Source: Sphaerochaeta associata (GTDB taxonomy: Bacteria > Spirochaetota > Spirochaetia > Sphaerochaetales > Sphaerochaetaceae). From it: a stretch of 64,000 bases of DNA. Both the position numbers and the translations under genes were made by a program. This document shows positions 33,951 through 42,870 of the stretch, in pieces. The stretch is from NCBI RefSeq assembly GCF_022869165.1, contig NZ_CP094929.1, forward strand, positions 992,001 through 1,056,000. The letters run 5' to 3'. Position 1 is the stretch's first letter. The number at the start of each line of letters is the position of its first letter. The notes under the pieces were generated by a model. That model was not told the origin of the DNA and did not search any database. It was given only the letters and a program-made list of their open reading frames with translations.

Positions 33951-35585
33951 ATGGACAGCAAGATGTTCTGTTTCCAGTGTCAGGAAGCCGCCCGGAATTT
34001 TGGATGTACCCAGGTCGGTGTTTGCGGCAAGCAGCCTGCAACCTCAAATTTGATGGATTTGATGATCTGGGTAACCAAAGGCCTGAGCCAGGTTGCCACC
34101 AGACTTCGTGCCGAGGGCAAGCAGATTGACAAGGATGTAAACCACATTGTCACCTACAATCTCTTCCAGACCATTACCAACGCCAACTTTGACGATGACA
34201 AGGTAGTGGAACGTATTCTGCTTACCATTGCTGCAAAGGAGCAATTGCTTGCTACGCTTGCTGACAAGAATAATCTCAGTACTGCAGCCCTGTTCAATAA
34301 CGCTGACGTTTCCACCTATGCAGAGCTTGCCAAGACGGTTGGAGTTCTCGCTGAGAGCAATGAGGATGTGCGCAGCCTCAAGGAGCTGATCACCTACGGT
34401 TTGAAGGGCGTTTGTGCATACACCAAGCATGCCAACAACTTGATCAATGAGAACGAAGAACTGGATGCTTTCATCCAGAAGGCTCTTTCTGACCTGCTTG
34501 AAGTCAAGAGCGTCGATGAGTTGGTGGCCCTTACCCTTGAGACCGGTAAATGGGGTGTTGCAGGCATGGCGCTGCTCGATACCGCCAATACCAGCACCTA
34601 CGGCCATCCCGAGATCACCAAGGTCAAGCTTGGAGTCGGCAAGAACCCCGGCATCCTGATCAGCGGTCACGACCTCCGAGATCTGGAGATGCTGCTTGAG
34701 CAGACACAGGGAACCGGAGTCGATGTATACACACACTCCGAGATGCTTCCCGCCCACTACTATCCTGCTTTCAAGAAGTATCCAAACTTCTACGGCAACT
34801 ACGGCAACGCGTGGTGGATGCAGAAGAAGGAGTTCGAATCCTTCAATGGTCCTATCTTGATGACCACCAACTGTATTGTTCCCCCGGCCCAGTCCTACAA
34901 GCCTCGCCTGTTCACCACCGGGGCCACCGGGTTCCCGGGCTGCAAGCATATTGCCGGCAACATCGGCGAGCAGAAGGACTTCAGCGAGATCATCGCCTTG
35001 GCAAAGACCTGCCCGGCTCCGACTCAGATCGAGGACGGGGAACTGGTCGGCGGTTTCGCCCACGAGCAGGTATTCGCCCTTGCCGACAAGGTTGTCGATG
35101 CTGTGAAGAGCGGTGCGATCAAGAAGTTCGTGGTCATGGGTGGTTGTGACGGCCGTTCCAAGAGCAGGGATTACTATACCGAATTTGCAAAGGCTCTGCC
35201 CAAGGACACCGTAATCCTCACTGCAGGGTGTGCCAAGTACAAGTACATCAAGCTCAACCTTGGTGACATCGGCGGCATCCCCCGTGTATTGGATGCCGGT
35301 CAGTGCAACGACTCCTATTCACTGGCACTCATCGCCCTGAAGCTGAAGGAAGTCTTCGGTTTGGATGACATCAACGATCTGCCGATCGCTTACAATATTG
35401 CCTGGTACGAGCAAAAGGCTGTTATAGTGCTGCTTGCACTGCTTTACCTTGGTGTGAAGAACATCCATCTCGGACCCACGTTGCCTGCATTCCTCTCTCC
35501 GAATGTAGCAAATGTGCTGGTTGAGAACTTCGGCATTGCTGGAATCAGCTCGGTAGAGGATGATCTGAAAGTCTTGGTTGGTTAA
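33951..35585 (+). CDS. hcp: Hybrid cluster protein (hydroxylamine reductase / NO reductase)
   Basis: This 544-residue enzyme carries a 4Fe-4S cluster at its N-terminus ([13 protein letters not shown] and GVCG, spacing CX2CX8CX5C). That is the spacing of anaerobe-type Hcp rather than the enterobacterial one. Hybrid-cluster ligands are seen in [46 protein letters not shown] and [10 protein letters not shown]. It protects against nitrosative stress by reducing nitric oxide or hydroxylamine. AAGGAG precedes the ATG. No hcr reductase gene is adjacent, so electrons must come from elsewhere. A hairpin terminator follows. Confidence 0.95.
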   Translation: MDSKMFCFQCQEAARNFGCTQVGVCGKQPATSNLMDLMIWVTKGLSQVATRLRAEGKQIDKDVNHIVTYNLFQTITNANFDDDKVVERILLTIAAKEQLLATLADKNNLSTAALFNNADVSTYAELAKTVGVLAESNEDVRSLKELITYGLKGVCAYTKHANNLINENEELDAFIQKALSDLLEVKSVDELVALTLETGKWGVAGMALLDTANTSTYGHPEITKVKLGVGKNPGILISGHDLRDLEMLLEQTQGTGVDVYTHSEMLPAHYYPAFKKYPNFYGNYGNAWWMQKKEFESFNGPILMTTNCIVPPAQSYKPRLFTTGATGFPGCKHIAGNIGEQKDFSEIIALAKTCPAPTQIEDGELVGGFAHEQVFALADKVVDAVKSGAIKKFVVMGGCDGRSKSRDYYTEFAKALPKDTVILTAGCAKYKYIKLNLGDIGGIPRVLDAGQCNDSYSLALIALKLKEVFGLDDINDLPIAYNIAWYEQKAVIVLLALLYLGVKNIHLGPTLPAFLSPNVANVLVENFGIAGISSVEDDLKVLVG

Positions 35586-35604
35586 TCGTTTGGTCTAGGT
35601 TTTG

Positions 35605-35636
35605 AAGGGAGCTCCCGGCGTGAGGGAGCTCTCTTC
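35605..35636. terminator. Hairpin terminator after hcp
   Basis: GAGCTCCC and GGGAGCTC pair around GGCGTGA, with AAGG and TCTT extending the stem by G-T and A-T pairs. The following tract (TCTTCGTCTT) is only moderately T-rich. It lies between two convergent genes and may serve both. Confidence 0.65.
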
Positions 35637-35659
35637 GTCTTATATGGGCTCTGTTCGCT

Positions 35660-36919
35660 CTAGAAATACCAACGTAGAGCGGCCCAGGCCAGCGAATTGG
35701 AAGCATAGGTTCCGAACGTCCCGTCCTTGTCTCCCAAGAATACATCCAGGCCGCCTTCCAAGAGTACGCCATTGCCAAAGTTGTACGAAATTGATGGACG
35801 CAGGAGTGTATTGAGTGGTTCGACTTCGATATAGGTGAACAGTCGTACTGTCAACTGCTCGTCGAAGAAGGTGTCCTGCATCCGAAAGGTGAATGTATGT
35901 GCAAATTCCTTGACTGGTTTCATCTGGGAAACCAGGGAAGCGGTGTGATCGTGGGTGTACACCATCAGGTACTGGGTTGACCATTGGGATCCCAACATGT
36001 TCCAATCGAGGCCGACCAAGGCTTGCACCTGGGTATGCTTTTCAATCGTGATCGGAGGGTTTTTGGATGTATCAAGGCTGTTCATCGGCTTGTCCAATGC
36101 CAACGCAGTCTCTCCCCTGAGTACGAGACCTCCCAAGGCGGTATTGAAGCTGCCACCGATGAAGCTGTAGCGTTCATACCGTTGGGAAATCACCCGTGTG
36201 GCGGGATCGGGAGCGGTTACCTCACTCGCCAAGGGTTCGTCAGTGAACACATAGCCTCCGTTTAGTTTCCAGCTTACGGCATTGCCGAAACGACCGAGGG
36301 AGAGAAAGAATTCACTGTTTTCGAGCGTCGTTTCAGGCATGGCCGAGTCTGTGAAGGACACCGATGTGATTGCAGGCGGGAATGGAAGCGTAGGTGTTTG
36401 CGCCCACATGGAGTTGGAAGCGGGTAGGGATGTTGGAATGAAATGAGTAACCCAGATGCCTTGCATCGTGTACGGCCCTGCATAATAGTCCACTTTGATG
36501 GCGGGCACCGCCTTGCGGATCTCGCTGAAGTCGGCAAGAATGAAAGACCTCATGTCCCTTGGGCTCACCAAGTCGGTGATGAATGCTCCTTCGGCTTCTC
36601 CCCATATGACCTTCTGTTTTCCCACTCTCACGTCTGCATTTTCCAGATAGAAGTCAAAGTATGCTTCGGCCAGATTGAGTTGCAAGGCTTTGTTGGGATT
36701 GCTGTACACCACCGGGTGAAGGGTAAGCTTTCCCATGTCTGTACTATGTTCATAGAATGCATCCATCGTCTGTTCATGGACTGGCATATCCAGTGATTCC
36801 AACCGTACTGCAGCATAGTCGCGGACCATTCCACTGAATGTACTGTTTGCTGGTATGGCAGGCAGAACTGCCAAGACGAGGAAAAGGAATACTACGAATG
36901 TTTTCTGTCTTATGTTCAT
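35660..36919 (-). CDS. DUF1302-like outer-membrane beta-barrel protein of an RND export system
   Basis: This 419-residue protein has a signal peptide (residues 1-25, ending AIPANS) and many amphipathic strands. It ends in SLAWAALRWYF, with terminal Phe as in barrels. DVRVGKQKVIWGEAEGAFITD matches the start of DUF1302-type outer-membrane proteins, where a conserved G(K/R)Q..WG.. lies near the N-terminus. It is the last gene of the set with an RND exporter and a LolA-like protein and is inferred to be its outer-membrane acceptor or exit. GAGAGG precedes the ATG, 3 nt after the LolA-like stop. Confidence 0.72.
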   Translation of the reverse strand: MNIRQKTFVVFLFLVLAVLPAIPANSTFSGMVRDYAAVRLESLDMPVHEQTMDAFYEHSTDMGKLTLHPVVYSNPNKALQLNLAEAYFDFYLENADVRVGKQKVIWGEAEGAFITDLVSPRDMRSFILADFSEIRKAVPAIKVDYYAGPYTMQGIWVTHFIPTSLPASNSMWAQTPTLPFPPAITSVSFTDSAMPETTLENSEFFLSLGRFGNAVSWKLNGGYVFTDEPLASEVTAPDPATRVISQRYERYSFIGGSFNTALGGLVLRGETALALDKPMNSLDTSKNPPITIEKHTQVQALVGLDWNMLGSQWSTQYLMVYTHDHTASLVSQMKPVKEFAHTFTFRMQDTFFDEQLTVRLFTYIEVEPLNTLLRPSISYNFGNGVLLEGGLDVFLGDKDGTFGTYASNSLAWAALRWYF

Positions 36920-36922
36920 GAT

Positions 36923-37711
36923 TTATCCTCTCGGTCCAATTTTCATTTGTCGTTCGGTGAAAAAGTTGTCGTCAAAGTCGAGATTGAACGCAACCTCCTT
37001 CATCTGTATTCGTGTTGAAGTCTGTTTTTCCCAGTCTTTCATGATCATATCGGTGATCACATAGATACCGTCGACTTCTTCGAACGCCTCTATGCTCAAT
37101 GTTCTCCCCAAAGTCCCATCTTGCCTGTAGAACTCTTTCTTGAGGCCGAACCACTCTCCTTCGACCACCCAGGAAAGAGTGCGTGGATAATCTTCGTCTC
37201 CTTTTGCGATGCTTTCCACTACGAGTGTGGACTTTTCCTGAATCAGTTCCTTTCTGAGTACGGTATGGGTATCGAGATCAGGGTGGCGGCTTCCCATATC
37301 GTCATAGGTGAAGTCCGAGCCCATGAATGAGTCGTTTTTGCTGTCGGATGCAATTCGCTTGACCCGCTTCAGCGCAGGAAGATAGATGTACTGTGCATCT
37401 GAGCGGCCGTCCTCATAGCTGAGACTCAGAAAACTGGTATTGCGCACATCGTTGGGGGAAAGGAAGAACATCAACTTGCTCTCAACTCCCTCTTTGTCCA
37501 TCCGATATTGGACGATGCTTCGTTCGCGAACCGAGCCTCTGGCATTGGTCAAGGTCATGATCAGGTTTGCACGCATGGTATCACCGCTGTCGCGGTTATA
37601 CACTTCCCACATTACCTGCTCGCCGGAATAGTCGGCGGCAAACAAGGCAGACATTCCCAGCACAAGTGCCAGAACCAGGAAAATACGTCGATGTTGTTTG
37701 TGATTTTTCAT
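36923..37711 (-). CDS. LolA-like periplasmic (outer-membrane lipoprotein-sorting) protein
   Basis: This 262-residue protein has a signal peptide (LVLALVLGMSALFAAD) and then a LolA/LolB-type half-barrel pattern. Typical parts are IMTLTNARGSVRERSI, ESKLMFFLSPNDVRNTSFLSL, YIYLPALKRVKRI, SFMGSDFTYDDM and the end NLDFDDNFFTERQMK. It belongs to the LolA-like group that accompanies MMPL-type exporters, where it probably ferries a lipid or hydrophobic molecule across the periplasm. GAGGAG lies before the ATG. It overlaps the RND stop by 4 nt. Confidence 0.85.
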   Translation of the reverse strand: MKNHKQHRRIFLVLALVLGMSALFAADYSGEQVMWEVYNRDSGDTMRANLIMTLTNARGSVRERSIVQYRMDKEGVESKLMFFLSPNDVRNTSFLSLSYEDGRSDAQYIYLPALKRVKRIASDSKNDSFMGSDFTYDDMGSRHPDLDTHTVLRKELIQEKSTLVVESIAKGDEDYPRTLSWVVEGEWFGLKKEFYRQDGTLGRTLSIEAFEEVDGIYVITDMIMKDWEKQTSTRIQMKEVAFNLDFDDNFFTERQMKIGPRG

Positions 37712-40017
37712 GTGATGCTCCTCTGTGAAATGGTAGTGATATGTTTGGAAAAGAGATGGTTGTTGCGATCGAGATGATGGATCAACACCACCAGGACGGT
37801 AAGCGTTGCGATGGCGCTGGTGGCCATATTCAGGATGATCAAGGCTCCTACCTGCCTATTGGGAGGAAAAACACTGAAGAGAAGAATGGCGAAGCCTCCC
37901 ATCACAGCAATGGCATTGAAGACAATGGCCCTGCCGGTATGAAGCAGCGTTTCTACAGTCGCCTCCTCAAGGGTTTTTCCTTCGAGGCGGGTATTGGTGT
38001 AGTGTTCAAGGAAGTGGATGGCATAATCGACGCCGATGCCTATGGCTATGCTGGTGATCAAGGCAGTGGCCGAGCTGAGCGGGATATTGAGCAAGCCCAT
38101 GACTCCAAAGTTGACGATTGCCGTGATGGCGATGGGAACGGTTCCGACAATACCGATTCGTACATTGTGAAACAACAAGGCAAGCAGACCGAAGATGATG
38201 CCGAACGAGATGATCAGGCTGATGATCTGCCCTTCCAACAACAGCTCGCTGAAGACAAATGTCTTATAGCCGCTTCCTGCATACCCTACCTCGATGCCGA
38301 ACTTGCTGAACGCTTCTTGATAGGAGTCGATGGTTGTAAGCACGTCCTTGAGGACGGCCGAGCTGTCGCTCTTCAATTGTACTGTGATATTTGCTGTGGA
38401 ATAGGTATAGTCAATCACCTGCTCGAGCGTTTGGGGATCGCCGGAGAATTCGTACAGCAACAGATATTGGCTGATGAGTTCTTGGGAATCCGGAATGCTG
38501 AAACTGGCATCGGCATGCTCTTCCATGACTTGGTTCATCTGCTTAATGAACGTAGCAAGAGAAAGGGTATTGCCTACGATAGCATTCGATTCCAGGTCGG
38601 TTTGCATACTGTCCATGGTTTGCAATACCTGTGGATCTTTGAATAGATCTTCGTTTTCGGAGGTGAGGATGACATTCAAAGTTGAGGTCCCGCCGAATTT
38701 GGCATTCACATACTGATCGGTCTCTACGATGGAGTTGTTCTTCTCGAAATTGGCCAAAAAGCTTGTATCGATCCAGACCTTACTGGTTCCCCAGATGCCG
38801 ACTGCAAGAATGATCATTGAAAGGATTACCAAGAATTTCGGTCGGTTCATGATCAAAGCATTCAACCGTGTCATAGCCGAAGGTTTTGACAGGTTTTGTA
38901 TGTTTTGCTTGTACTTGGGAACACCCAGCAGGTAGATGGAGGCGGGAAACAACAACAATGCAAGTACCATTTCACCAAGAACCCCGATGGCTGCAAAGAG
39001 ACCGAAATATCGTACTGGTAGCACTTTGCTGCTCATCAAGGCAACAAATCCGATGGCTGTGGTGAGAGCAGTCATGAATATCGGTCTGATCATCGTCTGC
39101 ACCGATTTTCTTGCAAGCTCATCCTTACCGATAGTAGGAAATTCAGCTATCAAGTGATGGATGGTGTTGTGCATATGAATGCCGTAGGCGACTCCGATGG
39201 CAATCAACATGACCGGAATCATGGTATCCACTGCGTAGATTGGTATGCCCAGGAGGGTCATGCTGCCGAACGCAAGCAAAGTACCAAAAAGTACAATGAC
39301 CATGTTCAGGACCGTGTCTCTGACTGAGCGAAGCAGGAAGTAGAGTAGAATAATCATGGTAAGAATGACCAAGGGAAACATGATCGCCATGTCTTTCGGT
39401 CCCAATTCGGCAAGGGATCCCTCGATGACCGGACGGCCTGCAATTCTCAGCTTCTGCGGACCTTCCCATTGTCCTATCCACTGTTGCAGCGTTTTTTGCA
39501 GAGCCTTGGTATCTGCATCTTCACCCAATTCGGCAATGATGAGCGTGGCTGTCCCATCCCTGCTTACATTCCTGCCGTAGATCATGGGATTTGCTTCAAC
39601 ATCGGCCTTCATGGATAGCAAGGCTTTCTCGCTGGTATTGCCCGAGAAGAAAGGCTCAACTTCCAAGAAACCGTCAGTGCTTTGTATGTTATCGGCGTTG
39701 GTCAAAGATATTACACGTTCTATTGCCTCAAAATCCTCTTCCAAGGCCTTGGTGATTGCATCGATTTTCTCAATCGTTTCGGAATTGTAGATTCCTTGAG
39801 GGTCTTCAAGGACGATGAGTATTGCGTCACCGATGCCGAAAAGCTGCTCGGCATCATCGCTTGCAATGAAGGCCGGATGCGTTTTGGGCATATACTCACT
39901 CAGGTCGGTTTCAAGGCTTGCCGTTTGCGAGATTGAGACGGCAAACAGGATTGAGAGCACAAGTAGCAGGAGCAGCAAAGCATAGGGACGCTTTGCCAGA
40001 GCGATGATGAATTTCAT
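37708..40017 (-). CDS. RND/MMPL-family exporter (HAE3-like)
   Basis: This 769-residue membrane protein has the RND two-fold plan: TM1 (residues 11-30), a large periplasmic domain, five TM segments around residues 205-370, TM7 near 395, a second periplasmic domain and five TM segments near 610-760. GIGVDYAIHFLEHYTN and AIGVAYGIHMHNTIHHL are the family's TM4-type motifs. Related proteins (MmpL, HpnN, HAE3) export lipids, hopanoids or hydrophobic compounds. GGAGG lies 5 nt before the ATG. A candidate TetR operator lies just upstream, so control by the adjacent repressor is likely. Confidence 0.88.
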   Translation of the reverse strand: MKFIIALAKRPYALLLLLLVLSILFAVSISQTASLETDLSEYMPKTHPAFIASDDAEQLFGIGDAILIVLEDPQGIYNSETIEKIDAITKALEEDFEAIERVISLTNADNIQSTDGFLEVEPFFSGNTSEKALLSMKADVEANPMIYGRNVSRDGTATLIIAELGEDADTKALQKTLQQWIGQWEGPQKLRIAGRPVIEGSLAELGPKDMAIMFPLVILTMIILLYFLLRSVRDTVLNMVIVLFGTLLAFGSMTLLGIPIYAVDTMIPVMLIAIGVAYGIHMHNTIHHLIAEFPTIGKDELARKSVQTMIRPIFMTALTTAIGFVALMSSKVLPVRYFGLFAAIGVLGEMVLALLLFPASIYLLGVPKYKQNIQNLSKPSAMTRLNALIMNRPKFLVILSMIILAVGIWGTSKVWIDTSFLANFEKNNSIVETDQYVNAKFGGTSTLNVILTSENEDLFKDPQVLQTMDSMQTDLESNAIVGNTLSLATFIKQMNQVMEEHADASFSIPDSQELISQYLLLYEFSGDPQTLEQVIDYTYSTANITVQLKSDSSAVLKDVLTTIDSYQEAFSKFGIEVGYAGSGYKTFVFSELLLEGQIISLIISFGIIFGLLALLFHNVRIGIVGTVPIAITAIVNFGVMGLLNIPLSSATALITSIAIGIGVDYAIHFLEHYTNTRLEGKTLEEATVETLLHTGRAIVFNAIAVMGGFAILLFSVFPPNRQVGALIILNMATSAIATLTVLVVLIHHLDRNNHLFSKHITTISQRSIT

Positions 40018-40030
40018 GAATCCTCCAAAT

Positions 40031-40043
40031 AGTTAACGTTTAC
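40031..40043. promoter_or_regulatory. Candidate TetR operator upstream of the RND operon
   Basis: AGTTAACGTTTAC, 14 nt before the RND start, matches the site at 40687-40699 in 11 of 13 positions, including AGTTAACG. It lies in the 71-nt gap between the regulator and exporter genes. Confidence 0.5.
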
Positions 40044-40088
40044 TTACTTACAATAGACAAAGATTTGCATCCCTTGCCATCCGATGCA

Positions 40089-40670
40089 TTACATTACGGA
40101 GAACAGGGTGATAAGCGTGTTGACGATGGGCGTGGCTTGATTGGTGAGACTGGTGCTCGCTCCTTGCAGGTGCCAGCGGGAAACAGAAAGACGAATTGAA
40201 CCGAAGGTGATGACGGCAAGCTGGCGGGGGTCGAGATCCGAACGGCAGGCACTTTTTTCAATTGCTTTCTCAAAGAATTGAACCAAGCGAGCCAGATTGC
40301 CCTCCATGAGGGAAAGCAACTCAGTTTGCAGCTGCGGATCCACATTGAAGGTTTCTTCTGCAAACAACAAGAGGGTGAAGGCTGTATTGTGCTCCAACAA
40401 GGTAAAAAGTTCAGAAAAAAATGCACGCAACGCTTCAAACTCAGGTGCTTCAGATTCGAACAGGGCATCGAATCGGGGTGAAAGCATTGCATTGAGATAC
40501 GCCAGAATGGCCTTGAGAAGTTCGTGCTTGCTCTCAAAATGGCGATAGACCGCCGCCTCGCTGACGCCGATTGCCGATGCAACGTTTCGTATGGTAAGTT
40601 TCTGAATTCCATCGGTAGCGGTGAGCTTGATGGCTGCTTCTATCAATTCCAACTGTCTGGGGGTTTGCAT
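40089..40670 (-). CDS. TetR-family transcriptional regulator
   Basis: This 193-residue repressor has the TetR DNA-binding domain at residues 1-50, with helix-turn-helix LTIRNVASAIGVSEAAVYRHFESKHELL. The C-terminal ligand and dimer domain is helical and unassigned. It is the first gene of the same-strand set and lies 71 nt before the RND exporter. Similar 13-bp sites lie before both genes, which suggests autorepression and repression of the exporter, relieved by the exported molecule. GGAG lies 6 nt before the ATG. Confidence 0.92.
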   Translation of the reverse strand: MQTPRQLELIEAAIKLTATDGIQKLTIRNVASAIGVSEAAVYRHFESKHELLKAILAYLNAMLSPRFDALFESEAPEFEALRAFFSELFTLLEHNTAFTLLLFAEETFNVDPQLQTELLSLMEGNLARLVQFFEKAIEKSACRSDLDPRQLAVITFGSIRLSVSRWHLQGASTSLTNQATPIVNTLITLFSVM

Positions 40671-40686
40671 CCTCGGCTCCTTTGTA

Positions 40687-40699
40687 AGTTAACGATGAC
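40687..40699. promoter_or_regulatory. Candidate TetR operator upstream of the tetR gene
   Basis: AGTTAACGATGAC lies 16 nt before the regulator start and shares AGTTAACG plus three further positions with 40031-40043. A related CTAACGTAC follows at once. Confidence 0.5.
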
Positions 40700-40788
40700 T
40701 AACGTACAGCAATTTGGTTCGTTTGGCAAGAGGAATCACTCAATTTTTCACCAATTTCCTTGCCTCTCTACGCTCTTGAGGGGATACT

Positions 40789-42870
40789 ATGTTTATGGAC
40801 AGTGCAAAAAGTATGGCAAATGCCAGTGAATTTCAGAGTACAAAGGCTATCGTGGAGCGCTATCTCTCACTGCATGCAGAAGGTTCGTATACTTATCGTC
40901 CCTTCATGAAAAAAGGCATCTACCGCGGCAGTGATTACCGCTATCATGCCGATATGCATCAGCTGCTTCCGTCGGCAAAGCTTGGAACCTTTTCCTACCT
41001 GTGGGGGACGTATGAGGCCGCAGATGCGATGAAACTCCGTTTCGCCCTTATTCCCTATGGACCGGTACAAGTCTACGTAAACGGATTTCTTGAGGCGCGC
41101 AGCGATATATTCAGTGAGCGCTACCATTCCAAGCAGATCTTCGACCTTCCCATGCAAAAAGGAACCAACGAGTTGGTTCTGGTTTGCGAGAACACCAGCG
41201 GAGGTTTTGGATGTGAGTTCGGAACCTGGGTGGGAAAACTTGATTACTACTTTCTTATGCCATCCATCTATCCTGCCATGGAAGGGATTTGTTACTCAGA
41301 ACCACAAGTAACCCTGCTTGAGACTGTCCATCCCGAAGCATTGAAGAACCTGACCTGGCGACCCGAACTTCCTGATTTTTCCGCTGCCCATATTGACCTT
41401 GCAGAGGTGTTTCCCCACGCAGCTGATGACGAGTGGGCGGTCGTGGTTACTTCCTTCTCTGTTGCAAAGGACACGTGGTGCAACCTCAGCTGCAACTCTG
41501 AACTTGCACTCGATGGGCAGAGCGTCAGCAGTTCAGTGGAAGTGAAAAGCGGCACACATACCCTGACACTCTATGCCAAGATAGGAGAGGGAGTGGATTT
41601 GCATATCACCGATGCGAAGAAAGGCAATATACTTTCCTTGATGCATCCCGTGTTGGGTTCTGAATCGGCATATCACTATGCCATTGCAGGGCCTTTTGCT
41701 GTAAGGCCGAAGGGTTTTCCGGTAGAGTTCACCAAACCCTTTTCCACCTCGAATGGATTGGATTTCTGGCGCTTGGAGGGTGGTGAAACCTATCTGAGAA
41801 TGTACAACGACAATGTTCTGTTCGGACATTGGAACTATCCATTGGGAGTCACCCTCTATGGTTTGGTGGAAACCGAGCGCATGCTGAGGGATCTGGACCC
41901 TGAGTTGTCGGTGCAGATTCATGCATACCTGAAGCGTCATATACAAGCCAGCATCGATACCTATGAGTATGCCATGTGGGATAAAGACACTCTTGGGGGT
42001 GCGACCGCCGTCCATCATCTGATGACCAGTCTGGATAGTCTGGACGACTGTGGCAGCTTTGGATCGACCTTGCTTGAGATAGCGAAGGACCACGAGCTCT
42101 CAGGGTATGAGTCGCTGGTTGCCGTGGTGGGCGATTATATCTGCAAAACCCAGCCGCGGTTGGCCGATGGTACCTTTTTCCGCACCGGCCTCATGCACGA
42201 GTTCCATGAGAATACACTGTGGGTGGATGATCTGTACATGTCAGTCCCGTTTTTGTGCCGCTATTCCGGCTATAGTGGCAATATGGAACACTTGGATGAC
42301 GCTGTTCAACAGTTCTTCGGCTTTGCCAAGTATTTGTACATGCAGGATAAGAATCTGATGAGCCACGTCTACGACTTCGACCGCAACATCGCCACCGGCA
42401 TTCCCTGGGGACGGGGAAACGGCTGGGCTCTCTTCAGCCTTAGCGAGCTGTTGATGGTCCTGCCGCAGTCGCATCCGAAAAGAAAGTCTCTTATAGATCT
42501 GTTTAGAAATCTCAGCAGCGGGTATCTGAAATTGCAGGATGAGATGGGGCTGTTTCATCAGGTGCTGAACATGAAGGAGAGCTACCAGGAAAGCAGCTGC
42601 ACCGCCATGTTTGCCTGTGCCTTCTCCCGAGGTATCCGAAACGGCTGGTATGAAGATCCCGCTGTGTACCGGGAGGGGTGCATCAGAGCTTGTGAAGGGC
42701 TCAAAAAGATGGCCATCGATACCGACGGCCATGTCTGGGGAGTGTGCAGGGGTTCTGAGTTCTCCTGTTCCAAGCACTACTATGCCGAGCAGCTGTTGCC
42801 CCGCCTGGATGATACCCATGGAATAGGAATCATCCTGCTCGCACTCTGCGAGCGGATGAAGCTCGACTAG
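40789..42870 (+). CDS. GH105 unsaturated rhamnogalacturonyl/glucuronyl hydrolase with N-terminal beta domain
   Basis: This 693-residue protein has its catalytic module in residues 330-690. It resembles YteR/YesR enzymes, which remove the unsaturated uronic acid left by pectin lyases. WVDDLYMSVPF (near residue 478) carries the catalytic Asp, and WGRGNGW (near 540) is the family's signature. About 300 residues precede it, with a galactose-binding-like beta pattern (YGPVQVYVNGFLEARS, GTNELVLVCEN). No signal peptide is present, so it acts in the cytoplasm on imported oligosaccharides. AGGGG lies 5 nt before the ATG. The convergent ABC permease gene overlaps its stop by 4 bp. Confidence 0.88.
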   Translation: MFMDSAKSMANASEFQSTKAIVERYLSLHAEGSYTYRPFMKKGIYRGSDYRYHADMHQLLPSAKLGTFSYLWGTYEAADAMKLRFALIPYGPVQVYVNGFLEARSDIFSERYHSKQIFDLPMQKGTNELVLVCENTSGGFGCEFGTWVGKLDYYFLMPSIYPAMEGICYSEPQVTLLETVHPEALKNLTWRPELPDFSAAHIDLAEVFPHAADDEWAVVVTSFSVAKDTWCNLSCNSELALDGQSVSSSVEVKSGTHTLTLYAKIGEGVDLHITDAKKGNILSLMHPVLGSESAYHYAIAGPFAVRPKGFPVEFTKPFSTSNGLDFWRLEGGETYLRMYNDNVLFGHWNYPLGVTLYGLVETERMLRDLDPELSVQIHAYLKRHIQASIDTYEYAMWDKDTLGGATAVHHLMTSLDSLDDCGSFGSTLLEIAKDHELSGYESLVAVVGDYICKTQPRLADGTFFRTGLMHEFHENTLWVDDLYMSVPFLCRYSGYSGNMEHLDDAVQQFFGFAKYLYMQDKNLMSHVYDFDRNIATGIPWGRGNGWALFSLSELLMVLPQSHPKRKSLIDLFRNLSSGYLKLQDEMGLFHQVLNMKESYQESSCTAMFACAFSRGIRNGWYEDPAVYREGCIRACEGLKKMAIDTDGHVWGVCRGSEFSCSKHYYAEQLLPRLDDTHGIGIILLALCERMKLD

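Noticed and set aside
34044-35063. Open frame of 339 codons opposite hcp
   Set aside because: hcp is certain from its cluster ligands. The antisense frame reflects codon bias.
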